Positions 8,316 through 17,532 of a stretch of DNA of 64,000 nt are shown piece after piece. Position 1 is the first letter of the stretch; each line of letters starts with the position of its first letter. Made by a program: the position numbers and the translations under genes. The notes under the pieces are model-generated. The model saw nothing but the letters and a program-made list of their open reading frames with translations. It was not told the DNA's origin and searched no databases. This DNA comes from DASQPR01 sp963836775. Its GTDB lineage: Bacteria; Actinomycetota; Actinomycetes; Mycobacteriales; Micromonosporaceae. Where the stretch lies: contig CAWIKR010000002.1 of assembly GCA_963836775.1 (NCBI GenBank), forward strand, positions 2,604,001 through 2,668,000. Direction: 5' to 3'.

Positions 8316-9078
8316 GCCGCGGATCGCGCTCGCGGATCTGCCGCCGAATCTGCAGGCCCGCGCGCGCGAGTTCTACGCCAACGGCGGCACGCCGGTGGTG
8401 CCCAAGCTGGCAGCGACCGTGCTGCTGCTGCGGCTCGCCGACCCGGGCTTCGAGATCTATGCGGTGCGCCGGGTCCCGACCATGCCGTTCGCCCCGGGCA
8501 TGTACGCATTCCCGGGCGGCACCGTCGATCCGCGCGACGTCGGTGCCGACATCGCCTGGACCGGACCGGCGCCGGCGCACTGGGCCGAGCGTCTGGGCCA
8601 GCCCGAACCGCAGGCGCGGGCGGTGGTCTGCGCCGCCGTCCGTGAGGTGTTCGAGGAGACCGGAGTCCTGCTGGCATCGGTCGGCGGCACCGAGGACTTC
8701 GAAGCCGAGCGGGCCGCGCTGGTCGACCGGCGGCTCGGCTTCGCCGACTTCCTCAACTCCCACGGACTGTCGCTCTCCTCCGAACTGCTGTCGCCGTGGT
8801 CCCGCTGGATCACGCCGGAATTCGAGCCGCGCCGCTACGACACCTACTTCTTCCTGGCGCTGCTGCCGGGCGGTCAGGACACCCGCAATGTCGGCGGCGA
8901 AGCCGATGTCGAGACCTGGCTCCGGCCCGGCCGGCACGACCTGCCGATGCTGCCGCCGACACGAGTCACCCTGACCGAGGTCGAGGGGCACTCGTCGATC
9001 GCGGATCTGGTCGCCGCCTCGGCGCATCGGGACGCGGCAGTTCCGGTGGTTCCCCGGTTGGTGCTTTCAGGCGAATAA
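8308..9078 (+). CDS. Nudix hydrolase (NUDT7/NUDT8-type)
   Basis: A 256-residue protein starting at TTG 8308 inside the end of the thiolase gene. The Nudix box is split in the long form: GGTVDPRD near residue 70 and AAVREVFEETGVLL near residue 112. The long loop between them and the WSRWITPEF block resemble NUDT7/19-like CoA or acyl-CoA diphosphatases. Coupling to a thiolase suggests acyl-CoA metabolism (inference). Confidence 0.85.
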   Translation: MTEPRIALADLPPNLQARAREFYANGGTPVVPKLAATVLLLRLADPGFEIYAVRRVPTMPFAPGMYAFPGGTVDPRDVGADIAWTGPAPAHWAERLGQPEPQARAVVCAAVREVFEETGVLLASVGGTEDFEAERAALVDRRLGFADFLNSHGLSLSSELLSPWSRWITPEFEPRRYDTYFFLALLPGGQDTRNVGGEADVETWLRPGRHDLPMLPPTRVTLTEVEGHSSIADLVAASAHRDAAVPVVPRLVLSGE

Positions 9079-9085
9079 TGGCGGC

Positions 9086-9490
9086 GTGGACGCCGTCACC
9101 GGGACGCTTCATCACGTCGAGATCTGGGTGCCCGATCTGAACCGGGCCGTCGCCAGCTGGGGCTGGCTGCTGGAGCAGCTGGGCTACGAGATGTTCCAGG
9201 ACTGGCCGGACGGCCGCAGCTGGCGGCTGGGCCGGACTTACATCGTGTTCGAGAAGTCCAGCGCGCTGTCCGCGGATGAGCACGATCGGCTGCGTCCCGG
9301 CCTCAACCATCTGGCGTTTCATGTGTCGTCGCGTGAGCTCGTCGATTCGCTCGCCGACGAGGCACCGGACTACGGCTGGACGTTGATGTTCGCCGACGCT
9401 CATCCGCATGCCGGCGGCCCCAACCATTACGCGGCCTACTTGGAGAATCCGGACGGTTTCGAGGTCGAGTTGGTCGCGGCCGGCAGGTAG
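9086..9490 (+). CDS. VOC family (glyoxalase/dioxygenase fold) protein
   Basis: A 134-residue single VOC module starting at GTG 9086, 7 nt after the Nudix gene. It opens with TLHHVEIWVPDLNRAVASW, the standard first beta-alpha unit with a possible metal His. LNHLAFHV gives the second His, and the C-terminal GFEVELV supplies the usual acidic ligand. It could be a metal-dependent lyase, a dioxygenase or a resistance-type binding protein; no substrate is implied. Confidence 0.85.
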   Translation: MDAVTGTLHHVEIWVPDLNRAVASWGWLLEQLGYEMFQDWPDGRSWRLGRTYIVFEKSSALSADEHDRLRPGLNHLAFHVSSRELVDSLADEAPDYGWTLMFADAHPHAGGPNHYAAYLENPDGFEVELVAAGR

Positions 9491-9549
9491 CCGAACGTCG
9501 ATGCCGACCCGGCACGGTCTCGCCGCGCCGGGCCGACCTCGTGGGTTGA

Positions 9550-10605
9550 TTAGACGTGGGAGTTCGAGCAGATATTGGCCGGGACCGACGCGCCGCACCG
9601 GTTGTTCTTGAACACGTTGGTGGAATTGCCGCTCGCGTCGATGACGTCTGCGGGCTGCCCGGAACTCTTGTTGCCCTGGATCACGTTGTGCACGACGTGG
9701 TTGCCCTCGGATCCGGGCGCGAGGAATACGCCCGCCGACGTGTCGACGTTGCCGCGGTTTCCGATGATTTCGTTGTTCTTGATGGTGTTATCGTGGCCAC
9801 CGAAGATCAGCACACCGGTGCCTTGCAGCGGAGGGGCTTCCTCACCGGCCGGGCAGGACCGGTTGTTGCGGTCGATCACGTTGTGCATGACGACGGTATC
9901 GCCCTGACCGCCGGGTTGGCCGTCGTCGACGAGCGCGACTCCGGTGCAGTTGCGGATGAATTTGTTGCCGGTCACGGTGACGTTGTGTGCATGCCGGACC
10001 AGCAGGCCGAGCGCATTGCCGATCGCGATGTTGTCCTTGACGACGGTGCCGTGGGCGTTGGCGATGTCACCGACGTAAAGGCCGGCCTCCTCGATCGAGC
10101 CGATGACGACGTTTCCGATGAACTTGCCTCGGGTGGAGTTGAACTCGGTGATTCCGTACTCGGTGTTGAACAGTGCGTGGACTCCGGTGACGCTCAGCCG
10201 GTCCGTGCCGAAGCCAAACACGCCGAAGCCATCGAATCCGCGAACGGTGAGGTTCTTGATGGTCACGCGGGAGACGGTGTGGCTGGGATTCGTCACGCAG
10301 ATCCCGGTCGGGCCGGCCACCGGCACGCAGTTGTTGGTCCCAGTGTCGCGCAGCACCGTCCTCGGGCCCGCGCCCTTGATGGTGAGGTTGCTCGTCGAGA
10401 TGAGGATGCCGCCGTCGTAATAGCCGGACTTCAGCACGATCGTGTCCCCGGGATGGGCCGCGTCGACTGCGGCCTGGATCGATTGGCCGGGTTGGACCAC
10501 GTGCACGTGCTTTGAGTTCCCGCTCGCGTTGGCCGGGACCGCGGTGAGAACCAGCGCGCCCAGGGCGAACGCCCCGGCCAAACCGATCCGATAGAGCATT
10601 TTCAT
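9550..10605 (-). CDS. Secreted right-handed parallel beta-helix repeat protein
   Basis: 351 residues from ATG 10605; a longer in-frame extension lacks a ribosome site, whereas a GGAGG lies 12 nt before this ATG. A Sec signal peptide (MKMLYRIGLAG... VPANASG) of about 28 residues is clear. The mature part starts with VVQPGQSIQAAVDAAHPGDTI, typical of pectate-lyase-like beta-helices, then carries repeated N-x-(I/V)-x-x-N turns (SNLTIKG, VTIKNLTV, VTVTGNKF, NTIKNNEI, NHVVHNVI). Such proteins bind or cleave polysaccharides, or are surface structural proteins. Four C-terminal cysteines may form disulfides. Confidence 0.85.
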   Translation of the reverse strand: MKMLYRIGLAGAFALGALVLTAVPANASGNSKHVHVVQPGQSIQAAVDAAHPGDTIVLKSGYYDGGILISTSNLTIKGAGPRTVLRDTGTNNCVPVAGPTGICVTNPSHTVSRVTIKNLTVRGFDGFGVFGFGTDRLSVTGVHALFNTEYGITEFNSTRGKFIGNVVIGSIEEAGLYVGDIANAHGTVVKDNIAIGNALGLLVRHAHNVTVTGNKFIRNCTGVALVDDGQPGGQGDTVVMHNVIDRNNRSCPAGEEAPPLQGTGVLIFGGHDNTIKNNEIIGNRGNVDTSAGVFLAPGSEGNHVVHNVIQGNKSSGQPADVIDASGNSTNVFKNNRCGASVPANICSNSHV

Positions 10606-10936
10606 GGGTGTTCGACGCCTCCAGAACCGGGTAGACAAATCGCGCCTATGACGCACGACCCGGTTTAGCTGGTGAGGCGTTCGGCGGTCTGGCGGTCGGC
10701 CGAGTGTGGCCCAGGGGTGGCCAGGATTCACCCGTACGATGCTGGGTTCGCCGGTGACACGATGCCCTCCGTTTCGGCGTCTCGGCCGGAGAACGGCGGA
10801 CCCGAGATGGTCCAACCGGCGGATCGAGCGGATGCGAAACACCGCCGGATCCCGGCGGAACAACGTGGCGCTGCGCCGGAGCCCGAACTCACGGCACAGC
10901 GCCACGCGCCCTTGCGACCTCCGAGGAGGTGTCCGA
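10606..10936. other. Intergenic region between pstB and the beta-helix gene
   Basis: 331 bp without a convincing gene. It holds the likely terminator hairpin of the pst operon near 10864-10906 and presumably the promoter of the beta-helix gene. Open frames here are shadows without ribosome sites. Confidence 0.5.
10864..10906. terminator. Possible terminator hairpin downstream of pstB
   Basis: Ten-bp perfect arms (CGTGGCGCTG at 10864-10873 and its complement at 10897-10906) with a 23-nt loop, located 31 nt past the pstB stop on the minus strand. Confidence 0.5.
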
Positions 10937-11713
10937 TTACCCGAAGCGACCGGTGATGTAGTCCTCGGTCTTCTTCACCGAAGGGTTGGTGAAGATCTTC
11001 GCGGTGTCGTCGTACTCGATCAGGCGGCCCGGGTCCCCGGTCTTCTCGATCGAGAAGAACGCGGTGCGGTCCGAGACGCGCGCGGCCTGCTGCATGTTGT
11101 GGGTGACGATCACGATCGTGAACTGCGTCTTGAGTTCGCTGATCAGGTCCTCGATCGCGAGCGTCGAGATCGGGTCGAGCGCCGAGCATGGCTCGTCCAT
11201 CAAGACAACCTGTGGCTCGACCGCGATCGTACGAGCGATGCAGAGCCGCTGCTGCTGTCCGCCGGAGAGGCCGGCGCCGGGCCGGGACAGCCGGGTGTGC
11301 ACCTCGTTCCACAGGTTCGCCGCCCGCAGCGCCTTCTCGCACGCGTCGTCCAGAGCGGACTTGCGGCGCATGCCGGACAGCCGCAGACCGGCCACCACAT
11401 TGTCGTAGATCGACATGGTGGGGAACGGGTTCGGCCGCTGGAACACCATGCCGATCAGCCGGCGCACCGCGGTGACGTCGACGTCTTTGTGGTAGATGTT
11501 CTGACCATCGATGGTCATCGAGCCCTCGACGCGTGCGCCCGGCAGCACCTCGTGCATGCGGTTGATGGACCGCAGGAAGGTGGATTTGCCGCAGCCGGAC
11601 GGCCCGATCAGCGCCGTCACCGACTTCGGCTCGACGGTGATGTTGATGTTGTCGATGGCCTTGAAGTTTCCGTAGTAGGCGGAGATGCCCGAGGCTTCGA
11701 TTCGCTTAGCCAT
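10937..11713 (-). CDS. pstB: Phosphate ABC transporter ATP-binding protein PstB
   Basis: 258 residues from the ATG at 11713, which has an AGGG site 9 nt upstream; in-frame ATGs at 11719 and 11731 are alternatives. Walker A GPSGCGKST, the Q-loop region MVFQRPNPFPTMS, signature LSGGQQQR, Walker B VVLMDEPCSALDP and switch His VTHNMQQAARVSD are all intact. It energises PstC/PstA for high-affinity phosphate uptake and is the last gene of the minus-strand pstSCAB operon. Confidence 0.97.
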   Translation of the reverse strand: MAKRIEASGISAYYGNFKAIDNINITVEPKSVTALIGPSGCGKSTFLRSINRMHEVLPGARVEGSMTIDGQNIYHKDVDVTAVRRLIGMVFQRPNPFPTMSIYDNVVAGLRLSGMRRKSALDDACEKALRAANLWNEVHTRLSRPGAGLSGGQQQRLCIARTIAVEPQVVLMDEPCSALDPISTLAIEDLISELKTQFTIVIVTHNMQQAARVSDRTAFFSIEKTGDPGRLIEYDDTAKIFTNPSVKKTEDYITGRFG

Positions 11714-11768
11714 TGTCATTGTCCCTGTCACTTCTCGCGTGCCGGACCGGCCGGCGAGCTGGTCAGCA

Positions 11769-12843
11769 TTACTTGAGCTTGTTGCGGCGGGCGATCAGCT
11801 TTGCCGCGATCGTGAGGATCAGAACCAGCGCCACTAGTGTCAGTGCCGCAGTCCAGGCACGCGGCGGGCCGTACGGAGACGCGAGGCTCGCCTGCTTGTA
11901 GATGTACGTGGCCAGGGAGTCCTGGCTGCCCTTGAACGGGTTGAAGTTGATCGAGTCGTTGGCGCCGGCCACCAACAGGACCGGAGCCGTCTCCCCGCAG
12001 GCGCGGGCAACCGCCAGCATGACACCGGTGACGATTCCGGTCGTCGCGGTCGGCAAAACGATCTTGACGATCGTCTTCCACTTCGGCAATGCCCAATGCG
12101 TACGAACCCTCGCGCAGCGCGTCCGGCACCAGCCGCAGCATCTCCTCGGTCGAGCGGGTCACCGTCGGCAGCATCAGCACCGCCAGCGCCAGCGCGGCGG
12201 CGAAGCCGGAGAACGTCGGTAGGCCGGTGGCGCTGAAGTGCGGCGAGACCACGAGCACCCAGAACGACAGGATGAACAGACCCGCGACGATCGACGGGAT
12301 ACCGGTCATGACGTCGACGAAGAACCGGATCGTGCTGGCCAGGCGCCCCCGGCCGTACTCGACGATGTAGATCGCGCCCAGGATGCCCAGCGGCACCGAG
12401 ATCAACGTCGCGATACCGGCCTGCTGCAGAGTGCCGATGATGGCGTGGTACGCGCCTCCCTGCGAGTCGAACGCGGTGATGTTGCGGTTCGAGTGGGTGA
12501 AGAAGGTGACGTCGAACCGTTCGAGGCCCTTGTGAACGAGCGTGTAGGCAACCAGCACCAACGGGACCGCGGCCACCACGCATGCTGAGTAGATGAGCGT
12601 GGTGACGACCCGGTTGCGAGCCGCCCGGGGGCCTTCGACCGCACGAGAGACGATGCTGATCGCGATCACGAACAGCACGAGTGCTGCGATCACCGTCAAC
12701 GTCATCCCGCCACCGAGCAGGCCGCCGACGTAGAACAACAGGAACGACAGCAGGACTGAACCGGCACCCACCGCACCGGGCGCCCACTTCGGCAGGCGCC
12801 GGGCCCGCAGCGAAGGGTTGGCGTAGGCGACGGCGGCGGTCAT
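11769..12843 (-). CDS. pstA: Phosphate ABC transporter permease PstA (one frameshift in this sequence)
   Basis: ATG 12843 overlaps the pstC stop (ATGA). The first 250 or so residues (several membrane segments, then the permease loop ending REGSYALG) are in one frame. The continuation MPKWKTIVKIVLPTATTGIV...CGETAPVLL, ending at 11769, is in the +1 frame. The locus length of 1075 nt is 3n+1, so there is one extra base. The likeliest place is the doubled base at 12088-12089, where removing one restores ALGMPKWK. Reading on without correction gives a nonsense tail overlapping pstB. A sequencing error is more likely than true loss, because every other part of the gene is intact. Confidence 0.9.
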
Positions 12844-13926
12844 GCGGCACTCCCACGGAACTCACGGCGGCGGTAGATGATGGCGCGGGCCGACACGTTG
12901 ACGATCAGGGTGATGGCGAACAGCACCAGACCGGAGGCGATGAGCGCGCCACGGCCGATAGCGCCGGCCTCGCCGAACTGATTGGCGATGTTGGCGGCGA
13001 TCGAGTTGCCGCCGTTCTTGATGATGTCCGGCGAGACGGCGAACGTTGCGCCGAGCGTCAGGGCCAGTGCGATGGTCTCGCCGAGCGCGCGGCCGAGGCC
13101 GAGCATCGTCGCGGCGATCAGGCCCGGGCGGCCGTAGGGCAGGACCGCGGTGCGGATCATCTCCCACTTGGTGGCGCCCAGGGCCAGAGCGGCCTCTTCG
13201 TTCATCTGCGGCGTCTGCGCGAAGACCTCGCGCGACAGCGCGGTGATGATCGGCAGGACCATGATCGCCAGAACCATCGACCCGAGAAGGATCGACTTCC
13301 CGTACGGGTCCGTCGCTGCCGAAAAGCGGAAGCCAGCCGAAGTACGTGTGCAGCCAGTGCGACAGGCCGCTGACCGGGTCGACCAGGTAGTCGCGGCCCC
13401 AGAAGCCGAAGACGATGCTCGGTACGGCGGCGAGCAGGTCAACCGTGAAGCCGACCACGTTCGCGATCCGGCGTGGCGCGTAGTGCGTCAGGCACAGCGC
13501 GATCCACAGCGCGACCGGCACCGCGAGGATCAGCGCGATGGCCGAGGTGATCACCGTGCCGAATGCGAGCGCCGCGATGCCGAACTTCGGCTGGGCGTCG
13601 TCCGGGAACCACTTGGAGTAGGTGAAGAAGTTGGCGGTGTTCGCGTGCAGCGCCGGGATCGCCTTGGCGATCAGGAAAGCGGCGATCGCGACGATGATGA
13701 CCAGGACGGTGGTGCCCGCCGAGGTGGACACCCACCGGAAGAGCGTCTCCAGGCTCCAGCGGCGCCGGCGGGGCAGGCCGCCGCCACCACCTAGTGGGGT
13801 CTGCGGCGGCGGTGGCTGCGACATCGAAGTCCGTTCGGTTGAGTGTGGTTCGCCAGACACACGGAGTGGCTCCGCCGGCGTCGCGTGGGCGACGTCAGCG
13901 GAGCCGGCGAACGAGGGTTGGCTCAT
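12840..13926 (-). CDS. pstC: Phosphate ABC transporter permease PstC (one frameshift in this sequence)
   Basis: The start at ATG 13926 is supported by a GGAGAG site; an in-frame ATG at 13824 lacks one. A hydrophilic Pro/Gly-rich N-terminus precedes the first membrane helix. The frame reads normally to FGWLPL near 13325. The remainder (ATDPYGKSILLGSMV...EEAALALGATKWEMIRTAVLP) is in the +1 frame down to 12840. The length of 1087 nt is 3n+1. Removing one T from the run of four at 13321-13324 gives WLPLSAATDPYG, a seamless permease sequence. It forms the membrane channel with PstA. Confidence 0.9.
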
Positions 13927-14007
13927 TCGGGTGAGCTCTCCGTTCACGAAGTCTTGCTCTTGTGCGGTAGCTGGTGGGGTGAATCAGCACCCCACCAGTC
14001 GATCTGG

Positions 14008-15109
14008 TTAGCCGAGGCTCGAGACGGTCGTGGCGACCTTGGACTGAACCGACGCCGGCAGCGGGGCGTAGCCAAGCGCGGTGAGCTTGGACTGGCCGTC
14101 GGTGCTGGAGGTGTAGGTCAGGAACGCCTTCAGCAGCGGCAGAGTGCTGGCGGTGTTGCCCTTGTCGCAGACGATCTCGTAGGTGACCAGGACGATCGGG
14201 TATGCGCCCGCGGTCTTGGTGTTGTAGTCGATCTTCATCTGCAGGTCGTTGCCGGTGCCAGTGATCTGAGCGCCCTCGATGGTCTTGCCGGCCGAGTCAG
14301 CGCTCAGCTCCGACCACTCACCCGCGCCGTTGAAGATCTTGGCGGTGCTCAGGCTGTTCAGCGTCGCGAACGACCACTCGACATAGCCGATGGAGCCGTC
14401 GGTCTTCTTGATCTGAGCCGACACGCCGTCGGAACCCTTCTCCGCGTCGCCGCCCGGCGCCTTCCACACCTTGTCGTGGTCGAAGGTCCACGCGCTACCG
14501 GCGGTGCCGGTCAGGTACTTGGTGAAGTTGTCGGTCGTGCCGGAGGAGTCCGAGCGGTGCACCGCCATGATCGCCGTGGCCGGGAGCTTGACGCCCGGGT
14601 TGTCGGCGGCGATCGCCGCGTCGTTCCACTTGGTGATCTTGCCGGAGAAGATGCTCGCCAGGGTGGCCGGCTTGAACTGCAGGTTGGTCACGCCGTTGAG
14701 GTTGTAGGCCACAGCGATCGGGCCGACGACCATCGGCAGGTGCACGGCCGCGCCGGTCTTGCAGCGGGCGTTGGCGCTGGTCTGGTCGGCTGGCTGGAGC
14801 GGGGAGTCGGAACCGGCGAAGTCGGCGGTGCCGGAGATGAAGGCCTGCTGGCCGGCACCGGAGCCGTTCGGGTTGTAGTTGATCGTGGAAGCGTTGTTGC
14901 ACTTCGTGTTGAAGTCCTTGATCCACTCGGCCATGGCGTTTGCCTGCGCCGAGGATCCCTGACCGCTGAGGGTCCCGCTTGCACAACCGGCGGGCGGCGA
15001 ACTGCCGCGCCGAGGCAGTGCCGCCTCCGTTGTCCGAACCGCACGCGGCGAGCGCGACAGTCGCGGTCAGCGCGATGCCGGCCAGAATGCCGAGCCGCTG
15101 GAGCTTCAC
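14008..15109 (-). CDS. pstS: Phosphate-binding lipoprotein PstS (one frameshift in this sequence)
   Basis: GTG 15109 opens a lipoprotein signal ending in VALAACGS (lipobox Cys). After GGGTASA the true frame moves by one base, and the mature protein continues GSSPPAGCASGTLSGQGSSAQ into AEWIKDFNTKC...ADFAGSDSPL, with the phosphate-contact blocks SGTTDNFTKYL and GSIGYVEW intact to the stop at 14008. The length of 1102 nt is 3n+1; the extra base lies around 15003-15010. It is the extracellular receptor of the Pst system and the first gene of the operon, behind the PHO box at 15239-15255. Confidence 0.92.
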
Positions 15110-15238
15110 GTCGTTGTTTCCCTTCGGGGTGATTAGGGCCACTGGCGCGGGGAGGACTCCATGCGCCGTGCGGCACCGGCCGCATCGACCGGTGAACGAG
15201 ACGTTGCCAGCCGCAGGTTGACAACCAACCGGCGCTAA

Positions 15239-15255
15239 GTGAACGAAGGGTGAAC
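15239..15255 (-). promoter_or_regulatory. PHO box upstream of pstS
   Basis: Two GTGAAC units on the plus strand (15239 and 15250; GTTCAC on the pst strand) spaced 11 bp, about 130 bp before the pstS start. Another GTGAAC occurs at 15192, out of register. This is consistent with PhoP/RegX3 activation of the operon. Confidence 0.8.
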
Positions 15256-15264
15256 AGAGTCGGG

Positions 15265-16293
15265 CTATCGCCGTGGGGAATCGCACAAGCGCTCAAACCG
15301 GGCGCGTGGTCGGTGCGTTTTAGGACTCGAATCCGTTTTGCGGAAGCACACGTCGGTGGTCCACCGCACGAAACCGGCCCGCTTATAGAGCCGACGGCCC
15401 GCACATTCGACTCGTCGACATAGAGCATGACCTGGGATAATCCGCGGCCACGCAGGTAGCGCAGGCCGGCTCGGGTCAACGCGGAGCCGAGGCCGAGACC
15501 CTGGGCGTCCGGATCGATGCCGAGCACGTAGACCTCGCCGATCGGGTCGTGATCGTGATCGCCGTCGTGTGGCTCCAGGCCGTGCACCTTGGTCCAGTGA
15601 AAGCCGAGGAGCACGCCGTCCCGGTCGGCGAGCAGGAAGCCGGCCGGATCGAACCACGGCTCGGCCATGCGTACCCGCAGATCTTGAAGGGTCCAGCGCC
15701 CTTGATCCGGGTGGTCGGCGAACGCGCGGGCATTGACCCGCACCCACGCCTCGTCGTCGGTGCCGGGCCGGAACGGCCGCAGCTCCACGCCGTCGGGGAG
15801 TTCCGGAGCCGGCACCGGAGCGAGCAACGAGCGCCGCATCTGGAACAGCACCCGATGCCGCTCAAAACCCATCGACATGGCCAGGGCCGCGGCCGACGGG
15901 TGGTCACCGTGCGCCCAGAGCCGCAGCCGCCCGCGCGGGTCCTGCTCGGCCGCCGCGGTGGCTGCGGCATGCACCAGCGCCCGGCCCAGGCCGTGGCGGC
16001 GAAACATGGGGTGTACGGCGAGCTCCGCGCTCGCGCCCTCGACCGCGTCCGTGGTGTCCACGTGCGCATAGCCGACCAGCTGATCGTCGCGCATGGATCA
16101 GCAGATGTACGGCGGGGGCGTCGCCGCCGTGCCGCAGGTGGAGCATCACGTGTTCGGAGAGCGGGAAAGCGCCGTCGGCGTCGCCGGCCGCCGTGGCCAG
16201 CGCGGTGACCGCGTCCACATCGGCGGCGCTCAGATGCGACAAGCGCTGCACGACGGCCGGCGGTTTCACGAGCCAACCGTATCCGTGTGTCAC
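15265..16293 (-). CDS. mshD: Mycothiol synthase MshD (two compensating frameshifts in this sequence)
   Basis: Tandem-GNAT acetyltransferase that acetylates Cys-GlcN-Ins in the last step of mycothiol synthesis. The N-terminal piece (start near GTG/ATG 16293; LSHLSAADVDAV... HLRHGGDAPAVHLL) is in one frame. The body, from DDQLVGYAHVDTT through the acetyl-CoA loops RRHGLGRAL and AQGLGLGSALT to VDESNVRAV, is +1. The C-terminus RLYKRAGFVRWTTDVCF is in a third frame. One inserted base near 16087 and one missing base near 15395 balance out: total length 1029 nt, 343 codons. Position next to pst and glnR matches other actinobacteria. Confidence 0.88.
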
Positions 16294-16489
16294 GTCATTT
16301 GCAGTCCTGCCCGTCGTCCGACGCCCTGAAAGATCAAATGGACCACTTCCGGACCTTGCACAGCGTGCGGTAAGCGACGGACGGCGGGTGATGAAGGCCG
16401 CAGCGATGTTGGTTTCCGAGACCTAAAGGACGCCCGCGGCCGAAGGCCTCGTGCGGCCCAAGTCTGGGAAATCAATATCGAGGAGGCCG
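16294..16489. other. Intergenic gap between mshD and glnR
   Basis: About 200 bp with no supported gene. It should hold the mshD promoter; no operator or strong hairpin was recognised. Confidence 0.4.
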
Positions 16490-17251
16490 TCACGAACGCC
16501 GTGTTGCGACGTCGGGTATGTCGACGGCCGGCAGGGTCAGCTCGACGAGGTCGCGACCGGAAATGCCGCTGGCATTGCGGGTCGGCGGTGCGACGAACTT
16601 GTAGCCGACCTGACGCACGGTGCCGATCATGGACTCGTATTCCGACCCGAGCTTCGCGCGCAGCCGTCGCACGTGGACATCGACTGTCCGGGTGCCGCCG
16701 AAGTAGTCGTAGCCCCAGACCTCGCGCAGCAGCTGATCGCTGGTGAACACCCGGCCGGGGTGCTGGGCCAGGAACTTGAGCAGCTCGAACTCCTTGTAAG
16801 TGAGGTCGAGCGGGCGGCCCTTGAGCCGAGCGGCGTAGGTGTCCGAGTCGATCGACAGCTCACCGACCCGGATCGCGCCGGTCTCCACCGCCGTCATGGT
16901 GCCGAGCCGTCCGACGGCCAGGCGCAACCGGGCCTCGACCTCGGCCGGGCCGGCGTTGGCCAGAACGATGTCGTCGACACCCCAGTCGGCGGCTAGCGCG
17001 ATCAGGCCGGACTCGTTGACCACCGCGATCATCGGGATGCCGGAGCCGGTGGCGTGCAGCATCCGGCAGGTGGCGCGGGCGTCGGCAAGATCAGCGCGGG
17101 CATCGACCAGAACGATGTTCGGCGTCGGACCGGCGAGCAGCGTGCGGATGTCGCGTGCAGCGACCCGGACGGTGTGCGGCAGCAGATCGAGGGCTGGCAG
17201 GACAGACGTGGATGCACCGCCGGCAGTTCCGGTCAGGAGCAGTATCTCCAC
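16490..17251 (-). CDS. glnR: OmpR-family orphan regulator, probable nitrogen regulator GlnR
   Basis: 253 residues from ATG 17251. The N-terminal receiver-like domain (LLPHTVRVA, NIVLVDARADLADA, WGVDDIVLANAGPAEVEARLRLA) lacks the normal acidic pocket of phosphorylated receivers, as in GlnR. The C-terminal OmpR winged helix is complete (LTYKEFELLKFLAQHPGRVF, VWGYDYFGGTRTVDVHVRRLR, GTVRQVGYKF). No kinase gene is adjacent. In actinomycetes GlnR controls ammonium assimilation, and glnR lies near mshD and pst in Streptomyces (from memory). A different OmpR-type orphan regulator is the main alternative. Confidence 0.8.
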   Translation of the reverse strand: MEILLLTGTAGGASTSVLPALDLLPHTVRVAARDIRTLLAGPTPNIVLVDARADLADARATCRMLHATGSGIPMIAVVNESGLIALAADWGVDDIVLANAGPAEVEARLRLAVGRLGTMTAVETGAIRVGELSIDSDTYAARLKGRPLDLTYKEFELLKFLAQHPGRVFTSDQLLREVWGYDYFGGTRTVDVHVRRLRAKLGSEYESMIGTVRQVGYKFVAPPTRNASGISGRDLVELTLPAVDIPDVATRRS

Positions 17252-17424
17252 GTGATCACCTCCGCAGGACGCGCTTCCCGCGACGGCCGATCGGGCGTCG
17301 CGAGGGGGTGAAGCCGACGTCGATGGCGGACGAGGCTCTCAGTATCTCAGGTGTGGCGGCCAATATCGCCACCTGTCCACTCGGTGGGCCGGTAATACAG
17401 ACTTTTAACACGACGCCCGCGGGT

Positions 17425-17451
17425 GTAACCCGGCCGTCTCGAACCGGTAAC
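17425..17451. promoter_or_regulatory. Possible GlnR-type operator
   Basis: GTAAC at 17425 and again at 17447, 22 bp apart, with GTCTC at 17436 exactly midway. This gives GTAAC-N6-GTCTC-N6-GTAAC, close to the 11-bp-period GlnR box (gTnAc-N6-GaAAc). It lies between the divergent glnR and membrane-protein genes. Confidence 0.4.
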
Positions 17452-17532
17452 ACGAGCGCGCGGAGATCATTCGGGCGCCATCGACGGGACTCGCATTCGC
17501 GGATGCCGACGCGGTCTGGCACCATCGTGGCC

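Noticed and set aside
11728..12843. PstA read as one 371-residue frame
   Set aside because: Its C-terminal third is nonsense; the real permease end is in the other frame, so this is a frameshift artefact.
13843..15132. 429-residue plus-strand frame opposite pstS/pstC
   Set aside because: Shadow of pstS; no ribosome site or recognised domain.
11700..16300. Programmed ribosomal frameshifting
   Set aside because: Several unrelated genes affected, no slippery heptamers with downstream structures seen, and indels of both signs; sequence error is simpler.
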